This document shows positions 45,690-55,059 of a DNA stretch of 55,254 nt, one piece after another. Below the pieces are notes generated by a model that saw nothing but the letters and a program-made list of their open reading frames with translations, had not been told where the DNA came from and made no database searches. Made by a program: the position numbers and the translations under genes. Position 1 is the stretch's first letter; the number at the start of each line of letters is the position of its first letter. This DNA is from an uncultured Granulosicoccaceae bacterium (GTDB lineage Bacteria; Pseudomonadota; Gammaproteobacteria; Granulosicoccales; Granulosicoccaceae), in the NCBI GenBank assembly GCA_938045275.1, contig CALIMV010000342.1, forward strand, positions 1-55,254, written 5' to 3'.

Positions 45690-46682
45690 TTACGCAGCCG
45701 CAACTTGCGTATTTTGCTTCTTCGCATACGCCTGAGCAGCTTCGCGAACCCATGCGCCGTCATCCCAGGCTTTTTTACGTGCTTTAATACGGTCTTTGTT
45801 CATCATGCCGTGCCCTTTAACGACCCGCCAGAATTCATCCCAGTCAATAGCGCCAAAATCGTAGCCACCTTGCCCGTTGTTTTTGTCAGCGTTCCATTTT
45901 AGATCTGCATCGGGCATGCTCAGGCCAATTAGCTTGGCTTGCGGGACGGTGGCATCAACAAATTTTTGCCGAAGCTCATCGTTTGTAAAGCGTTTGATTT
46001 TCCATTTCATGGAAAGATCAGAATGCTGGCTGTCGGTGTCTGAAGGCCCGAACATCATCAGGGAAGGCCACCACCAACGATTCAAAGAATCTTGTGCCAT
46101 TGCTTTTTGTTCAGTAGTACCTGCACACAGGTTTTGCACAAGTTCATAACCTTGGCGCTGGTGAAAACTTTCCTCTTTGCATACACGAATCATGGCCCGC
46201 GCATAAGGCCCATAAGAGCAGCGGCATAACGGCACTTGATTCATGATGGCGGCACCGTCGACTAACCATCCGATCGTGCCGATGTCTGCCCAGGTTGGCG
46301 TGGGGTAATTAAAAATAGAGGAATACTTGGCTTTACCACTGAGCAGTTCTTCCGTCATTTGCTCACGTGATACGCCAAGTGTTTCTGCAGCGCTGTACAA
46401 ATAGAGTCCGTGGCCACCTTCATCTTGTACTTTGGCGAGTAGGGCCACTTTTCTACGCAAGCTCGGTGCACGCGTTATCCAATTACCTTCGGGTAGCATG
46501 CCGACGATTTCAGAGTGTGCGTGTTGTCCGATCATGCGAATCAAGGTGCTTCGATACGCAGCAGGCATTGGATCGTTAGGTTCAATTTTTTCTTCAGCAT
46601 CGATGCGTTTTTGAAAAGCATCGAGAAAAGCCTGATCTTCAGCCGTTTTGTCGTCGGCGCCAATTAAACCCTGAGAATACAT
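45690..46682 (-). CDS. paaA: Phenylacetyl-CoA epoxidase catalytic subunit A
   Basis: A 330-aa ferritin-like diiron monooxygenase that epoxidises the ring of phenylacetyl-CoA. Diiron ligand motifs are visible in [18 protein letters not shown] (E-x2-H) and [13 protein letters not shown], and QHAHSEIVG belongs to the same core. First gene of paaABCDE, divergent from paaX. Confidence 0.97.
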   Translation of the reverse strand: MYSQGLIGADDKTAEDQAFLDAFQKRIDAEEKIEPNDPMPAAYRSTLIRMIGQHAHSEIVGMLPEGNWITRAPSLRRKVALLAKVQDEGGHGLYLYSAAETLGVSREQMTEELLSGKAKYSSIFNYPTPTWADIGTIGWLVDGAAIMNQVPLCRCSYGPYARAMIRVCKEESFHQRQGYELVQNLCAGTTEQKAMAQDSLNRWWWPSLMMFGPSDTDSQHSDLSMKWKIKRFTNDELRQKFVDATVPQAKLIGLSMPDADLKWNADKNNGQGGYDFGAIDWDEFWRVVKGHGMMNKDRIKARKKAWDDGAWVREAAQAYAKKQNTQVAAA

Positions 46683-46790
46683 GTGTGCTCCGTCTATCTT
46701 GGCTAACGCTGCTAAAGCAACTTCACCGAACGTGCCATTTACTCGGTACTGTGTGCTTTATTGGCATCGAGGTGCAGTAAATTCAAATAC

Positions 46791-46827
46791 GTTACCAAAA
46801 TATTGAATAAGTTGTGATAACGGTAAC
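46791..46827. promoter_or_regulatory. Candidate PaaX operator (inverted repeat)
   Basis: GTTACC (46791-46796) and GGTAAC (46822-46827) form an inverted repeat, extended to TA(C/T)GTTACC, in the paaA-paaX intergenic region. It could be the site of PaaX itself. No consensus from close relatives was available to test it. Confidence 0.35.
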
Positions 46828-46860
46828 ATATTAGACCTGTTTGTGCTAGATTTTGATGTT

Positions 46861-47742
46861 ATGAGCAAACAGTTTGAGTCACTTACAGCCCAACTCCACA
46901 AAAGTGGTTCGCTGAAAGTGTGGTCGTTAATCATCACGTTTTTCGGCGATTCCATAGTTAACCGGGGTGGTAACGTGTCTGCGAGCACGGTTCATGCAGT
47001 GCTTGGTAGAGTTAATATTGGTTCAGGTGCGGTCAGAACGGCATTTTCGCGCCTGGCCAGTGATGGTTGGGTCGAAAGACAAAAGCTGGGTAGGTGCAGT
47101 TATTATCAGCTTACCTCTAAAGGTATGCAGCTCTTTTCAGAGGCAGCGCAACGAATTTATGCGCCGGTCGAATCTGCCGACAACTTGGCCGGGTCATGGC
47201 TACTTGGCACACATTTGGATAAATCCGCGTTGAATGGGTTTTCCGAAACCGATGCGATAATGCTGCCTAATCGCTCGGTACTGGTATTCAACCCGGACAA
47301 TAAAACCGTAAGAAAAGCATCAGATCTTGGTTTATTGTCTTTGACTGGACAGCTTAATGATGTGCCTGATTGGGTGGTAGAGCATGTACGTCCTGTCGAT
47401 TGGGAGCAACAGGTTAAGAAGTTACTGAATACTTTCTGCGACATAGCGGATACACCACCATCAGACCCATTGTCTTGCCTGGCAACACGTACACTGCTGA
47501 TACATCAGTGGCGGCGATTATTGTTACGATATCCGCCAATACCAATTGCACTCAAAGGGCGCTCGTTGCAATTAGAGAATGAGAGCCGCGAATTTGTTGG
47601 TGATCTTTATCATAAGCTAACTCGATTCGCCGAGCAGTGGCTGGTTGAACAGGGTACCTGTGCAAAAGGCACCTTAAGCAGCGCTCGAACCAATATTGCT
47701 GATCGTTTCACGATTCAATATTTAACCCAGAGATCATTATGA
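46861..47742 (+). CDS. paaX: Phenylacetate catabolism repressor PaaX
   Basis: A 293-aa transcriptional regulator that represses paa genes and is released by phenylacetyl-CoA. An N-terminal winged helix (SLIITFFGDSIVNRGGNVSAS, GAVRTAFSRLASDGWVERQKLGR) is followed by the PaaX C-terminal domain. ATG 46861 fits the family start; the frame also opens at GTG 46843. It is divergent from paaA, and its stop overlaps the paaJ start by 4 nt, an uncommon coupling of the repressor to a catabolic thiolase. Confidence 0.93.
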   Translation: MSKQFESLTAQLHKSGSLKVWSLIITFFGDSIVNRGGNVSASTVHAVLGRVNIGSGAVRTAFSRLASDGWVERQKLGRCSYYQLTSKGMQLFSEAAQRIYAPVESADNLAGSWLLGTHLDKSALNGFSETDAIMLPNRSVLVFNPDNKTVRKASDLGLLSLTGQLNDVPDWVVEHVRPVDWEQQVKKLLNTFCDIADTPPSDPLSCLATRTLLIHQWRRLLLRYPPIPIALKGRSLQLENESREFVGDLYHKLTRFAEQWLVEQGTCAKGTLSSARTNIADRFTIQYLTQRSL

Positions 47743-48944
47743 ATCCAGCTTACATTTGTCATGGTTTGCGCACACCGATAGGACGTTACAGTGGCACTTT
47801 GTCCTCTGTTCGACCTGACGATATGCTTGCACATGTTATATCAGCAGTAATGGATGCTGCGCCACAGCTGGCACCGAAAAACATTGATGATGTATTGATT
47901 GGTTGCGCCAACCAGGCAGGTGAAGATAATCGAAACGTTGCGCGCATGGCGGTATTGTTGGCTGGTCTGCCGATCATGGTGCCAGCATCAACCGTGAACA
48001 GGTTGTGTGGCTCGGGTCTTGATGCCGTTGGTACTGCAGCCAGAGCTATTATGTCGGGCGATGCAAATTTGTTGATAGCTGGCGGTGTAGAGAGTATGAG
48101 CCGTGCGCCATTTGTTCTGCCTAAAACAGAGTCTGCGTTTTCAAGAAACGCACAGCTATTCGATACAACCATGGGTTGGCGATTTATTAATCCACAACTT
48201 GAATCTCAGTATGGTGTGGACTCCATGCCGGAAACGGCTGAAAACGTGGCGACTGCGTTTTCCATCTCCCGGTTGGATCAAGATGCATTTGCTTTGCTGT
48301 CCCAACAAAGAGCCGCCAAAGCAATTGAGTCAGGTCGGTTGGGTGAGGAAATTGTACCGATCACTATTCAGCAAAAGCGTGGTGAGGATATAGTTTTTGC
48401 TCAGGATGAACATCCGCGTCAGTCAAGCATGGAGAAGATGGCCAGCTTACCGACACCCTTTAAAGTCGATGGTACGGTTACGGCAGGAAACGCATCTGGA
48501 ATAAACGATGGTGCGGCAGCGCTTATCGTTGCATCTGAAGCTGCAGTAAAAGAGAATGGTCTGGTGCCACGCGCCAGAATTATGGGTATGACAACCGTAG
48601 GTGTTGAGCCACGTACTATGGGTATTGGACCTGCGCCGGCTACTGAAAAATTACTCTCTCGGTTTAATCTTAAAATCAATGATATTGATGTTTTCGAAAT
48701 CAACGAAGCCTTCGCAGCCCAGGCCTTGGCTGTGACCAGGCGACTTGGCATTTCTGACGATGATGAACGTGTTAATCCAAATGGTGGGGCAATTGCTTTA
48801 GGCCATCCGTTGGGGATGTCTGGCGCGAGGCTGGCCTTAAGTGCATCGCTGGAGTTACAAAATCATTCGGAAAAAAAATACGCTTTGTGCACAATGTGCA
48901 TTGGCGTGGGACAAGGCATTGCTCTGTTGTTGGAAAGCGTTTAA
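47739..48944 (+). CDS. paaJ: 3-oxoadipyl-CoA/3-oxo-5,6-dehydrosuberyl-CoA thiolase
   Basis: A 401-aa thiolase for the last carbon-cleaving steps of phenylacetate breakdown, giving acetyl-CoA and succinyl-CoA. The acyl-accepting Cys is in VNRLCGSGLDAVGTAAR (near 90), His in GGAIALGHPLGMSGAR, and the second Cys in CTMCIGVGQG. The region GGVESMSRAPFVLPKTESAF matches the PaaJ/PcaF group. ATGA overlap with paaX. Confidence 0.93.
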   Translation: MNPAYICHGLRTPIGRYSGTLSSVRPDDMLAHVISAVMDAAPQLAPKNIDDVLIGCANQAGEDNRNVARMAVLLAGLPIMVPASTVNRLCGSGLDAVGTAARAIMSGDANLLIAGGVESMSRAPFVLPKTESAFSRNAQLFDTTMGWRFINPQLESQYGVDSMPETAENVATAFSISRLDQDAFALLSQQRAAKAIESGRLGEEIVPITIQQKRGEDIVFAQDEHPRQSSMEKMASLPTPFKVDGTVTAGNASGINDGAAALIVASEAAVKENGLVPRARIMGMTTVGVEPRTMGIGPAPATEKLLSRFNLKINDIDVFEINEAFAAQALAVTRRLGISDDDERVNPNGGAIALGHPLGMSGARLALSASLELQNHSEKKYALCTMCIGVGQGIALLLESV

Positions 48945-48955
48945 TGTTGAAAAAA

Positions 48956-49726
48956 TTAGAAGTTATCTTTGCGAAGCCTGATTTCTGCGAATACATCTGC
49001 ATTATCTGCGGTACGCATATCCAGTAACTCACGAATATTCTTATCGGTGGTGCGAAGGAACGGGTTGGTATCCAATTCCTCTTGCAGGGTTGAAGGTACC
49101 GTTGGTTTACCATCGGCACGAAGCGCCTCAACGTGTGAGGCGCGAGTAAGCAAGGCGGCATTCTGTGGGTCTACAGATAACGCGAACTTGACATTTGCCA
49201 GTGTGTACTCGTGACTGCTGTACACTAATGTGTCGGGAGGCAGTGCGGTAAGTTTTGCAAGACTCTCGTGCATGGTGTTGGCGTCGCACTCGAACAAACG
49301 ACCACAGCCCATCGTAAACAACGTATCGCCTGTGAATAATAATTTTTCGTCAGGCAGATAAAAATTTATCATATCTTTTGTGTGGCCGGGCGTATGGATT
49401 GTATGAACTTCCAGGCCTGCGAAAACAAATGTATCGCCATCGTTCAGTGTTTCATCCAAACCATCAATATTTTGTGACAAGGGTGCAGGTCCAATGACAG
49501 TTGCGCCGGTTTCCCTTTTAAGCTCCATAACGCCGGCGGTATGATCGGCATGATGATGAGTGACCCAAATTTCAGTTAAAGACCAACCTGTATTTTGTAG
49601 TGCCGCCAAACTTGCCTGGGCATCGCCACAGTCTATACAGGCCGTCTCACCACTCGACGGTGCATGCAGCAGCACGCCATAGTTGTCGGACATGTATGAA
49701 TATTGATGAATCTCTAATTTGCTCAT
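48956..49726 (-). CDS. gloB: Hydroxyacylglutathione hydrolase (glyoxalase II)
   Basis: A 256-aa metallo-beta-lactamase-fold enzyme that hydrolyses S-lactoylglutathione, the second step of methylglyoxal detoxification. The metal motif THHHADHT (56-63) and HTPGHT, GDTLFTMGCGRLFE and SSHEYT are all present. It follows gloA on the same strand 29 nt downstream, completing the pathway. Confidence 0.95.
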   Translation of the reverse strand: MSKLEIHQYSYMSDNYGVLLHAPSSGETACIDCGDAQASLAALQNTGWSLTEIWVTHHHADHTAGVMELKRETGATVIGPAPLSQNIDGLDETLNDGDTFVFAGLEVHTIHTPGHTKDMINFYLPDEKLLFTGDTLFTMGCGRLFECDANTMHESLAKLTALPPDTLVYSSHEYTLANVKFALSVDPQNAALLTRASHVEALRADGKPTVPSTLQEELDTNPFLRTTDKNIRELLDMRTADNADVFAEIRLRKDNF

Positions 49727-49755
49727 TTGGCTATTCTCATCTGCAATGCGCTGAT

Positions 49756-50196
49756 TTACCAGGTGCCGGTGTTTTCCATCTCAGCCCAGGGTGCTTGAGG
49801 TGGCAGTGCATCGCCTTCTTGCAATAACTCTATGGAAATATTATCTGGCGACTTAACAAACGCCATATTGCCATCACGAGGTGGTCTGTTAATGGTTACG
49901 CCCGCATCCATTAACTTTTGACAGGTTTCGTAAATGTTGTCTACTCTATAAGCAAGGTGGCCAAAATTTCTGCCAGAGTCGTAGTCTTCTGCATCCCAGT
50001 TATAAGTGAGTTCCAGCTCTGGGGCATTGTTAGCGCGAGACGCTTGCTCATCTTTCGGGCTGGCCAAAAAGATTAAGGTAAAACGGCCAGCTTCTACTTC
50101 TTTGCGGCGTATTTCGATCATACCGAGTTTATTGCAGTAAAAATCCAGAGAGTCTTCAATGTTTTTTACTCGCACCATGGTGTGTAGGTATCTCAA
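49756..50196 (-). CDS. gloA: Lactoylglutathione lyase (glyoxalase I)
   Basis: A VOC-fold metalloenzyme converting the methylglyoxal-glutathione adduct to S-lactoylglutathione. Metal ligand candidates are His in RYLHTMVRV, Glu in ELELTYN, His in FGHLAYRV and Glu in ISIELLQEG. TTG 50196, with GAGGA 7 nt before it, gives the family N-terminus (146 aa). The frame continues to ATG 50253, which would add 19 residues with no ribosome-binding site. Paired with gloB. Confidence 0.92.
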   Translation of the reverse strand: MRYLHTMVRVKNIEDSLDFYCNKLGMIEIRRKEVEAGRFTLIFLASPKDEQASRANNAPELELTYNWDAEDYDSGRNFGHLAYRVDNIYETCQKLMDAGVTINRPPRDGNMAFVKSPDNISIELLQEGDALPPQAPWAEMENTGTW

Positions 50197-50378
50197 CTTG
50201 GCATCCTCTTGGATTGACGGTTTAGTTGATACCATTGTCGCACAAGTCGACATTGCAAGCAGCTATCTGACGGTATGAATCTGTTCATTTCAATACTTAC
50301 CGATACCCACTAATACTCATCGCCAAATAGATCAGCATCGATCAATCACATAGTGGATAAAGCAGACGCTGACTGACC

Positions 50379-52205
50379 TTATTCGACCGTTACACTTTTA
50401 GCCAAATTGCGGGGTTGGTCAACATCGCGTCCCAGGCTGACGGCGCTGTGATAGGCCAATAGCTGCAGTGCCACCCCCATGACCGCAGGCAAGGTAAGCT
50501 CACCGCTATCGGGTACGCGTATGACCTCATCAGCAAGCTTGTTAATGCGATCGTCAGGTGTACTCTGAGCATTGGTCAGCGCAATAACCGGTCCGCCTCT
50601 GGCCTTGATTTCCTCCATTGTAGAAATACTTTTGGCTAGTAGATCGTCGTTGGGCAATATTACTATGCATGGCGTCTTCTCGGTTACCAATGCCAATGGG
50701 CCGTGCTTTAACTCCGATGCAGGGTAAGCCTCGGCGTGAATGTACGAAATTTCTTTTAGCTTTTGCGCACCCTCCAATGCGATAGGAAAGCCATTTGTAC
50801 GACCAACAAAAAAGGCGCTCTGGCGTTTCTTGTACTTGTTGGCAATTTTTGCTATTTCCGGTTCCAACTCCAGGACTTTAAGTATGTTGTCGGGCAGTTG
50901 CTTTAAATCGTTGATGTGTCTGCTGCCTTGCTGTGGTGATGTGTCTCGAGATCGGCCGAGTAAAAGTGCAAGCAGTGCGAAGCTGACCAACATACTTGAA
51001 TACGCTTTGGTTGATGCAACCGACACTTCGGGGCCAGCGTGCATATATATGCCGCCATCCACTTCGCGTGCGATTGTACTGCCAACACTGTTAACTACAC
51101 CTAATACAAAACCGCCCTTGCGCCTGACTTCTCGCAAAGCCGCCAATGTGTCGAACGTTTCTCCAGATTGGCTGACTACTATATAAAGTGTGTCCTTTTC
51201 AATAACCGGGTTTCGGTAACGGAATTCTGCCGCAGGCTCTGCTACCACTGGAATCCTTGCCAGGGATTCAATCATATTAGCTCCGGCCATTGCTGCATAC
51301 AGTGCAGAGCCACATCCCAATAGTGTCACACGCTTTATACCAATCAGATCACGTGGCTCGAGGTTCAATCCGCCAAGATGCGCCGTTGAAAAGCGATCAT
51401 CAAGTCGACCGCTGAGGGTTTGCTGCACTGTGTCGGGTTGATCGACAATTTCCTTGTATAAGTAGTGTGGATGACCACCACGATCATAGTGCGAGTTCAG
51501 ATTGTCTAAGGTAATCGCTTTTTTATCAGCCACACTCGAATCCAACCTAAGCACTTGAAATCCTGCAGGTGTTAATTGCGCAATTTCTCCATCATCAAGA
51601 TGCACGATTTGGTTGGTATGGCGGCTAAGTGCGCTCATGTCGCTGGCGGCCAGCATCGCCCCGTCACAAACACCGAGAATGACAGGGCTGCCATTTCGCG
51701 CAACAACGATAGTGTCCGGATTCTGCTGATCAATCACGGCAAGTCCGTAAGTACCTACTATAGCCCCAACAACTTCTCTAACAGCATCGACCAGTTCGCC
51801 TTTATGGTTTGCCAGTAAATGCGCGATCACTTCTGAATCGGTTTCGGAAGTGTATGTATCAGAGTCCTTAAGTGTCGCTTTTAGTGCATCAACATTTTCA
51901 ATGATGCCGTTATGCACTACTGCAAAACGTTGCGTCGGGTCGGTATGGGGGTGAGCGTTCTCATCTGTGGGTGCGCCATGGGTGGCCCATCGAGTATGGC
52001 CAATTCCGCAATGGCCGATTATGGGTTTGGCCAGTTTACTTTCCAGAACATTTAGTTTGCCGGCAGCCTTAACTGTCTTGATTCGTTTTCTGGATAAAAT
52101 AGATAAGCCAGTTGAATCGTAGCCTCGGTATTCGAGCCGTTTCAATCCATCCAGAAGAATGGGTAAAGCGTTCTGATTGCCGGTATAGGCGATAATGCCG
52201 CACAT
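50379..52205 (-). CDS. glmS: Glutamine-fructose-6-phosphate aminotransferase (isomerising)
   Basis: A 608-aa enzyme that makes glucosamine-6-phosphate from fructose-6-phosphate and glutamine, the first step toward peptidoglycan and LPS amino sugars. Catalytic Cys2 is in MCGIIAYTGN, and the glutaminase motif GHTRWATHGAPTDENAHPH follows. Two SIS domains start near 280 (VTLLGCGSALYAAMAG, VSQSGETFDTLAALRE) and 455 (FVGRTNGFPIALEGAQKLKE, HAEAYPASELKHGPLAL). The C-terminus PRNLAKSVTVE is typical. It lies 58 nt after the 90-aa gene. Confidence 0.97.
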   Translation of the reverse strand: MCGIIAYTGNQNALPILLDGLKRLEYRGYDSTGLSILSRKRIKTVKAAGKLNVLESKLAKPIIGHCGIGHTRWATHGAPTDENAHPHTDPTQRFAVVHNGIIENVDALKATLKDSDTYTSETDSEVIAHLLANHKGELVDAVREVVGAIVGTYGLAVIDQQNPDTIVVARNGSPVILGVCDGAMLAASDMSALSRHTNQIVHLDDGEIAQLTPAGFQVLRLDSSVADKKAITLDNLNSHYDRGGHPHYLYKEIVDQPDTVQQTLSGRLDDRFSTAHLGGLNLEPRDLIGIKRVTLLGCGSALYAAMAGANMIESLARIPVVAEPAAEFRYRNPVIEKDTLYIVVSQSGETFDTLAALREVRRKGGFVLGVVNSVGSTIAREVDGGIYMHAGPEVSVASTKAYSSMLVSFALLALLLGRSRDTSPQQGSRHINDLKQLPDNILKVLELEPEIAKIANKYKKRQSAFFVGRTNGFPIALEGAQKLKEISYIHAEAYPASELKHGPLALVTEKTPCIVILPNDDLLAKSISTMEEIKARGGPVIALTNAQSTPDDRINKLADEVIRVPDSGELTLPAVMGVALQLLAYHSAVSLGRDVDQPRNLAKSVTVE

Positions 52206-52263
52206 GGTTAAATCTCCGTGATTGTTGAACGGGCCTGGTGTGTTGTTTGTATGTCACACCACA

Positions 52264-52536
52264 CTAGCCGTAGATTGTTCGTCTTATTTGTCGGGTGGTG
52301 AGAGGTTTCGCACCAAAACGTCGAGCCTGAAGCTCTGCTTGCAATGTTGAATAAATATCCGAATTATTTTTGCCCAGTGCCTGCAGTTCCTGATGACGGT
52401 GGCGTACATAGTCTTCAGGCGTCTCTGAGTAATAGGACAACACTTCGCTGACAATATGCTCCGCCTCTTCGGCAGTAAGTCGACTGCAGCGACACAAGTG
52501 GTCGATAAGTTCTGTGGGGACAGATATGTCGGACAT
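52264..52536 (-). CDS. Conserved hypothetical 90-aa protein
   Basis: A helical, soluble protein with a ribosome-spaced ATG and a conserved-looking tail (ARRFGAKPLTTRQIRRTIYG). I do not recognise a characterised family. It lies directly upstream of glmS on the same strand and is divergent from alkB, sharing an intergenic region with a large inverted repeat. Coding potential is supported by position and composition only. Confidence 0.6.
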   Translation of the reverse strand: MSDISVPTELIDHLCRCSRLTAEEAEHIVSEVLSYYSETPEDYVRHRHQELQALGKNNSDIYSTLQAELQARRFGAKPLTTRQIRRTIYG

Positions 52537-52592
52537 GCGGTGTATTAGGGATGGAATCCATTAAGTAGGCAACTATTTTGCCCGAAATAAGG

Positions 52593-52632
52593 CAAATAAT
52601 GGCCTTAAATATCTGGAAATGGCCGTTATTTG
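52593..52632. repeat. 12-bp inverted repeat in the alkB divergent promoter region
   Basis: CAAATAATGGCC (52593-52604) and GGCCGTTATTTG (52621-52632) are inverted copies with one mismatch and a 16-bp spacer. The element sits between the divergent 90-aa gene and alkB. An operator or a REP-like element is possible. Confidence 0.6.
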
Positions 52633-52699
52633 AATAATGGGCCAAACTGCTGTGAATGATCATTGTCGCTGGCAGCCCAATTGTCGCTATGCTGCGAGC

Positions 52700-53320
52700 A
52701 TGAGCTTACTTACAGAGCCGACCTGTATCACCCCTGGCATGTGGTTACTGCCGGGGTTTGCGGCAAGCAAAGAAATCTGGCCAGACATTCAACACGTTGT
52801 TGAGCGTGCTCCGTTGCGGCATATGCAAACCCGACGCGGATACACCATGTCTGTTGGAATGACCAACTGCGGGCAGGTGGGCTGGACATCAGATCGGCGA
52901 GGATACCGATACAGCCCGCTGGATCCGCAGAGCAATTCCGCCTGGCCGCCCATGCCTAAATCAATGAAAAAACTGGCAAACTCTGCAGCTGCTTCGGCCG
53001 GTTTTGATGGGTTTGTGCCTGATGTTTGCCTAATCAATCAGTATAAGCCTGGGGCTCAAATGGGTGCACACCAAGATCGCAACGAGAGCAACTTTGACCA
53101 CCCCATCGTGTCGGTTTCACTCGGCATACCAGCCCGCTTCTTTGTGCAAGGTGAGCACAAAGGCGGAAAATCAATATCGATAGATGTACATGACGGCGAC
53201 GTGATTGTGTTTGGAGGTGAAGCGCGATGCCACTACCACGGCATTCGTAAGTTGAAGCCGGCCTCGCATCCAGTGTTTGGCAGTGTGCGATGGAATCTGA
53301 CTTTTCGGATTGCTCAATAG
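52700..53320 (+). CDS. alkB: DNA oxidative demethylase AlkB
   Basis: A 206-aa Fe(II)/2-oxoglutarate dioxygenase that removes 1-methyladenine and 3-methylcytosine lesions from DNA. The iron triad is HQDRNE (His and Asp) with the later His in CHYHGIRKL, and the 2-oxoglutarate Arg is in VRWNLTFR. NQYKPGAQMGAH and VSVSLGIPARF are also family features. ATG 52700 gives the normal length; the frame opens earlier, at 52637, but without support. Confidence 0.95.
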   Translation: MSLLTEPTCITPGMWLLPGFAASKEIWPDIQHVVERAPLRHMQTRRGYTMSVGMTNCGQVGWTSDRRGYRYSPLDPQSNSAWPPMPKSMKKLANSAAASAGFDGFVPDVCLINQYKPGAQMGAHQDRNESNFDHPIVSVSLGIPARFFVQGEHKGGKSISIDVHDGDVIVFGGEARCHYHGIRKLKPASHPVFGSVRWNLTFRIAQ

Positions 53321-53424
53321 ACATGGGACAATGTAAACATCACCCTAAAGTCCTCCATCGCGTTGACGATACATGCTGTGTGTTTTACTATAACTCGTTC
53401 GCAAATTTGAACCAGAGATCAGTA

Positions 53425-55059
53425 GTGACTCGACTGTTTGCCGGCTATTCGATGTGTTTGAAAGCGCTCATTTTATTGGGTTTTTCAGCACAATTCACAG
53501 TCTTAAGCGCGAACGCGGATGCCGGTCCGACATTACTTTCCATTCCGACACAAACCATTGTGGCGGGACAACCTTTCTCTTATCGCATAGTCGTTGGTTC
53601 AGATGCAGACCAACCAGTCGGTGTGAAACTCATTAACGCCCCTAAGGGTGCACGCCTGACTGATAACGCTGACGGCTCGCATGAGTTTTGGTGGACGCCT
53701 CCGGCAGATGTGGGTGAACAAACCGTCATTATCGTACAAGCGTTTAACATTGCCCAACCCAACCTGATCAGCACTCAACGGGTTGTCTTGCAACGTGGCA
53801 GTGCCGAACAGCGCGCAGCTGCGGCGTCGACTCCGGTTACCAGTGCCTCCGCCAGTGTGGTAGTCGCCTCAAACAACGCGATTGGTTCGCGTTTTGTGAC
53901 TCCACAAGATGAGGCAACTTCTGTGGCAACTTCTGTGGCAACTTCTGAGGCAACTGGCGCAAGTGCCGACAGTACATCGGCCGTGACGACGTCTACCCCA
54001 ACCAAGGTTGTTGCAGATGTAAGCAGTGCAGCGCCAAAAGGCTATACATCAAAATTTAAAACGAAACCGTCTGTCGGTGTTGAAGCCAATGAAAAACAGT
54101 CTGCGTTACTGTCTCGTTCAACAGAATCAGATAGCGCCGCTGTTTCACGCATTACAGCAGCATCGAATGCCGAGCAAGCACCCAAAGCTGCGCTACTTAC
54201 TTCGCAACGACCAGAATTACCTGAGCTCGGACTACAACGCTTAACCGTTGGTAAAGAATTCCAATTTTTCATTCGACCGGTTGATGCAGGCGATGCTCAG
54301 GTGCAACTTAGCGCAGAGTCTTTACCGGTTGGCGCTACCTTTGAAGATGTATTCGAAGGCAATAAAATGCTGCGCTGGACGCCCACCGCAGATCAGCTTG
54401 GTCGGCATAAAATGTCACTCGTACTGGTCGCCGAGGACGCAGCCAATGTGTCATTACGCACTGAGCGCGAGCTACTTTTTGTTGTTGACCCTGCACCTCC
54501 ACTCGAGCTGGAGCCGGAGCTAAGTTTTGAGCCAATGTCTGCACAGATTGTCAGTGCCGGACGTAGAGTTAACTTTCGTGTAGAGCCTAAGGCATCAGAC
54601 GACAAAATTGCATTGTTACAAGTAGATCGTTTGCCGGCGGGTGGTAGTTTTGATGAAAACAAGGACGGAACGCGTACATTTCATTGGCCAACAACACAAG
54701 CCGATCAGGGAGAGCATACGTTTCGGTTTACCGCTATTCATCCGGAAAACACTGAACTGATTGCTAACGTTAACGTGTTGATTGTTGTTGGCAGTCCAGA
54801 TGGTCCCGCTTCAGGGCCTTCTTCTGGGTCTTCTTCAGGGCCAAGTAGTGCGGTGTCGTTAGAAAGTCCACCGCCAGCACCTGAGCCGGACGACTATCCG
54901 TCGGCAGATTCACCGTCTCCGGCAGCGGCTCTACCATCACCTGAATCACCTTCTTCGGTAGACTCACCATCACCTGAGCCTTATCCCTCTGCCGACACAG
55001 CATCACCAGAGCCGTTGGCAGTTAAGCCGCCACCTCAACCACGACCAACGCCGGATTAG
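53425..55059 (+). CDS. Secreted protein with three He_PIG-like Ig domains and Pro/Ser/Glu-rich tail
   Basis: A 544-aa protein with a signal peptide (MCLKALILLGFSAQF, ending near SANADA). Three repeated beta-sandwich domains end in FWWTPPADVGEQT, LRWTPTADQLGRH and FHWPTTQADQGEH, typical of putative-Ig (He_PIG) repeats. Domains one and two are separated by about 150 disordered residues with VATS repeats. The last ~85 residues are Pro/Ser/Glu-rich. GTG 53425 is the best fit for a signal-peptide start; the frame opens at 53290. Likely exported, adhesive or structural. No catalytic motif seen. Confidence 0.75.
   Translation: MTRLFAGYSMCLKALILLGFSAQFTVLSANADAGPTLLSIPTQTIVAGQPFSYRIVVGSDADQPVGVKLINAPKGARLTDNADGSHEFWWTPPADVGEQTVIIVQAFNIAQPNLISTQRVVLQRGSAEQRAAAASTPVTSASASVVVASNNAIGSRFVTPQDEATSVATSVATSEATGASADSTSAVTTSTPTKVVADVSSAAPKGYTSKFKTKPSVGVEANEKQSALLSRSTESDSAAVSRITAASNAEQAPKAALLTSQRPELPELGLQRLTVGKEFQFFIRPVDAGDAQVQLSAESLPVGATFEDVFEGNKMLRWTPTADQLGRHKMSLVLVAEDAANVSLRTERELLFVVDPAPPLELEPELSFEPMSAQIVSAGRRVNFRVEPKASDDKIALLQVDRLPAGGSFDENKDGTRTFHWPTTQADQGEHTFRFTAIHPENTELIANVNVLIVVGSPDGPASGPSSGSSSGPSSAVSLESPPPAPEPDDYPSADSPSPAAALPSPESPSSVDSPSPEPYPSADTASPEPLAVKPPPQPRPTPD
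53921..53956. repeat. Coding 12-bp tandem repeats in the Ig-domain protein linker
   Basis: GTGGCAACTTCT-type 12-bp units occur about three times in tandem and encode the VATS repeats of the disordered linker. Confidence 0.7.
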
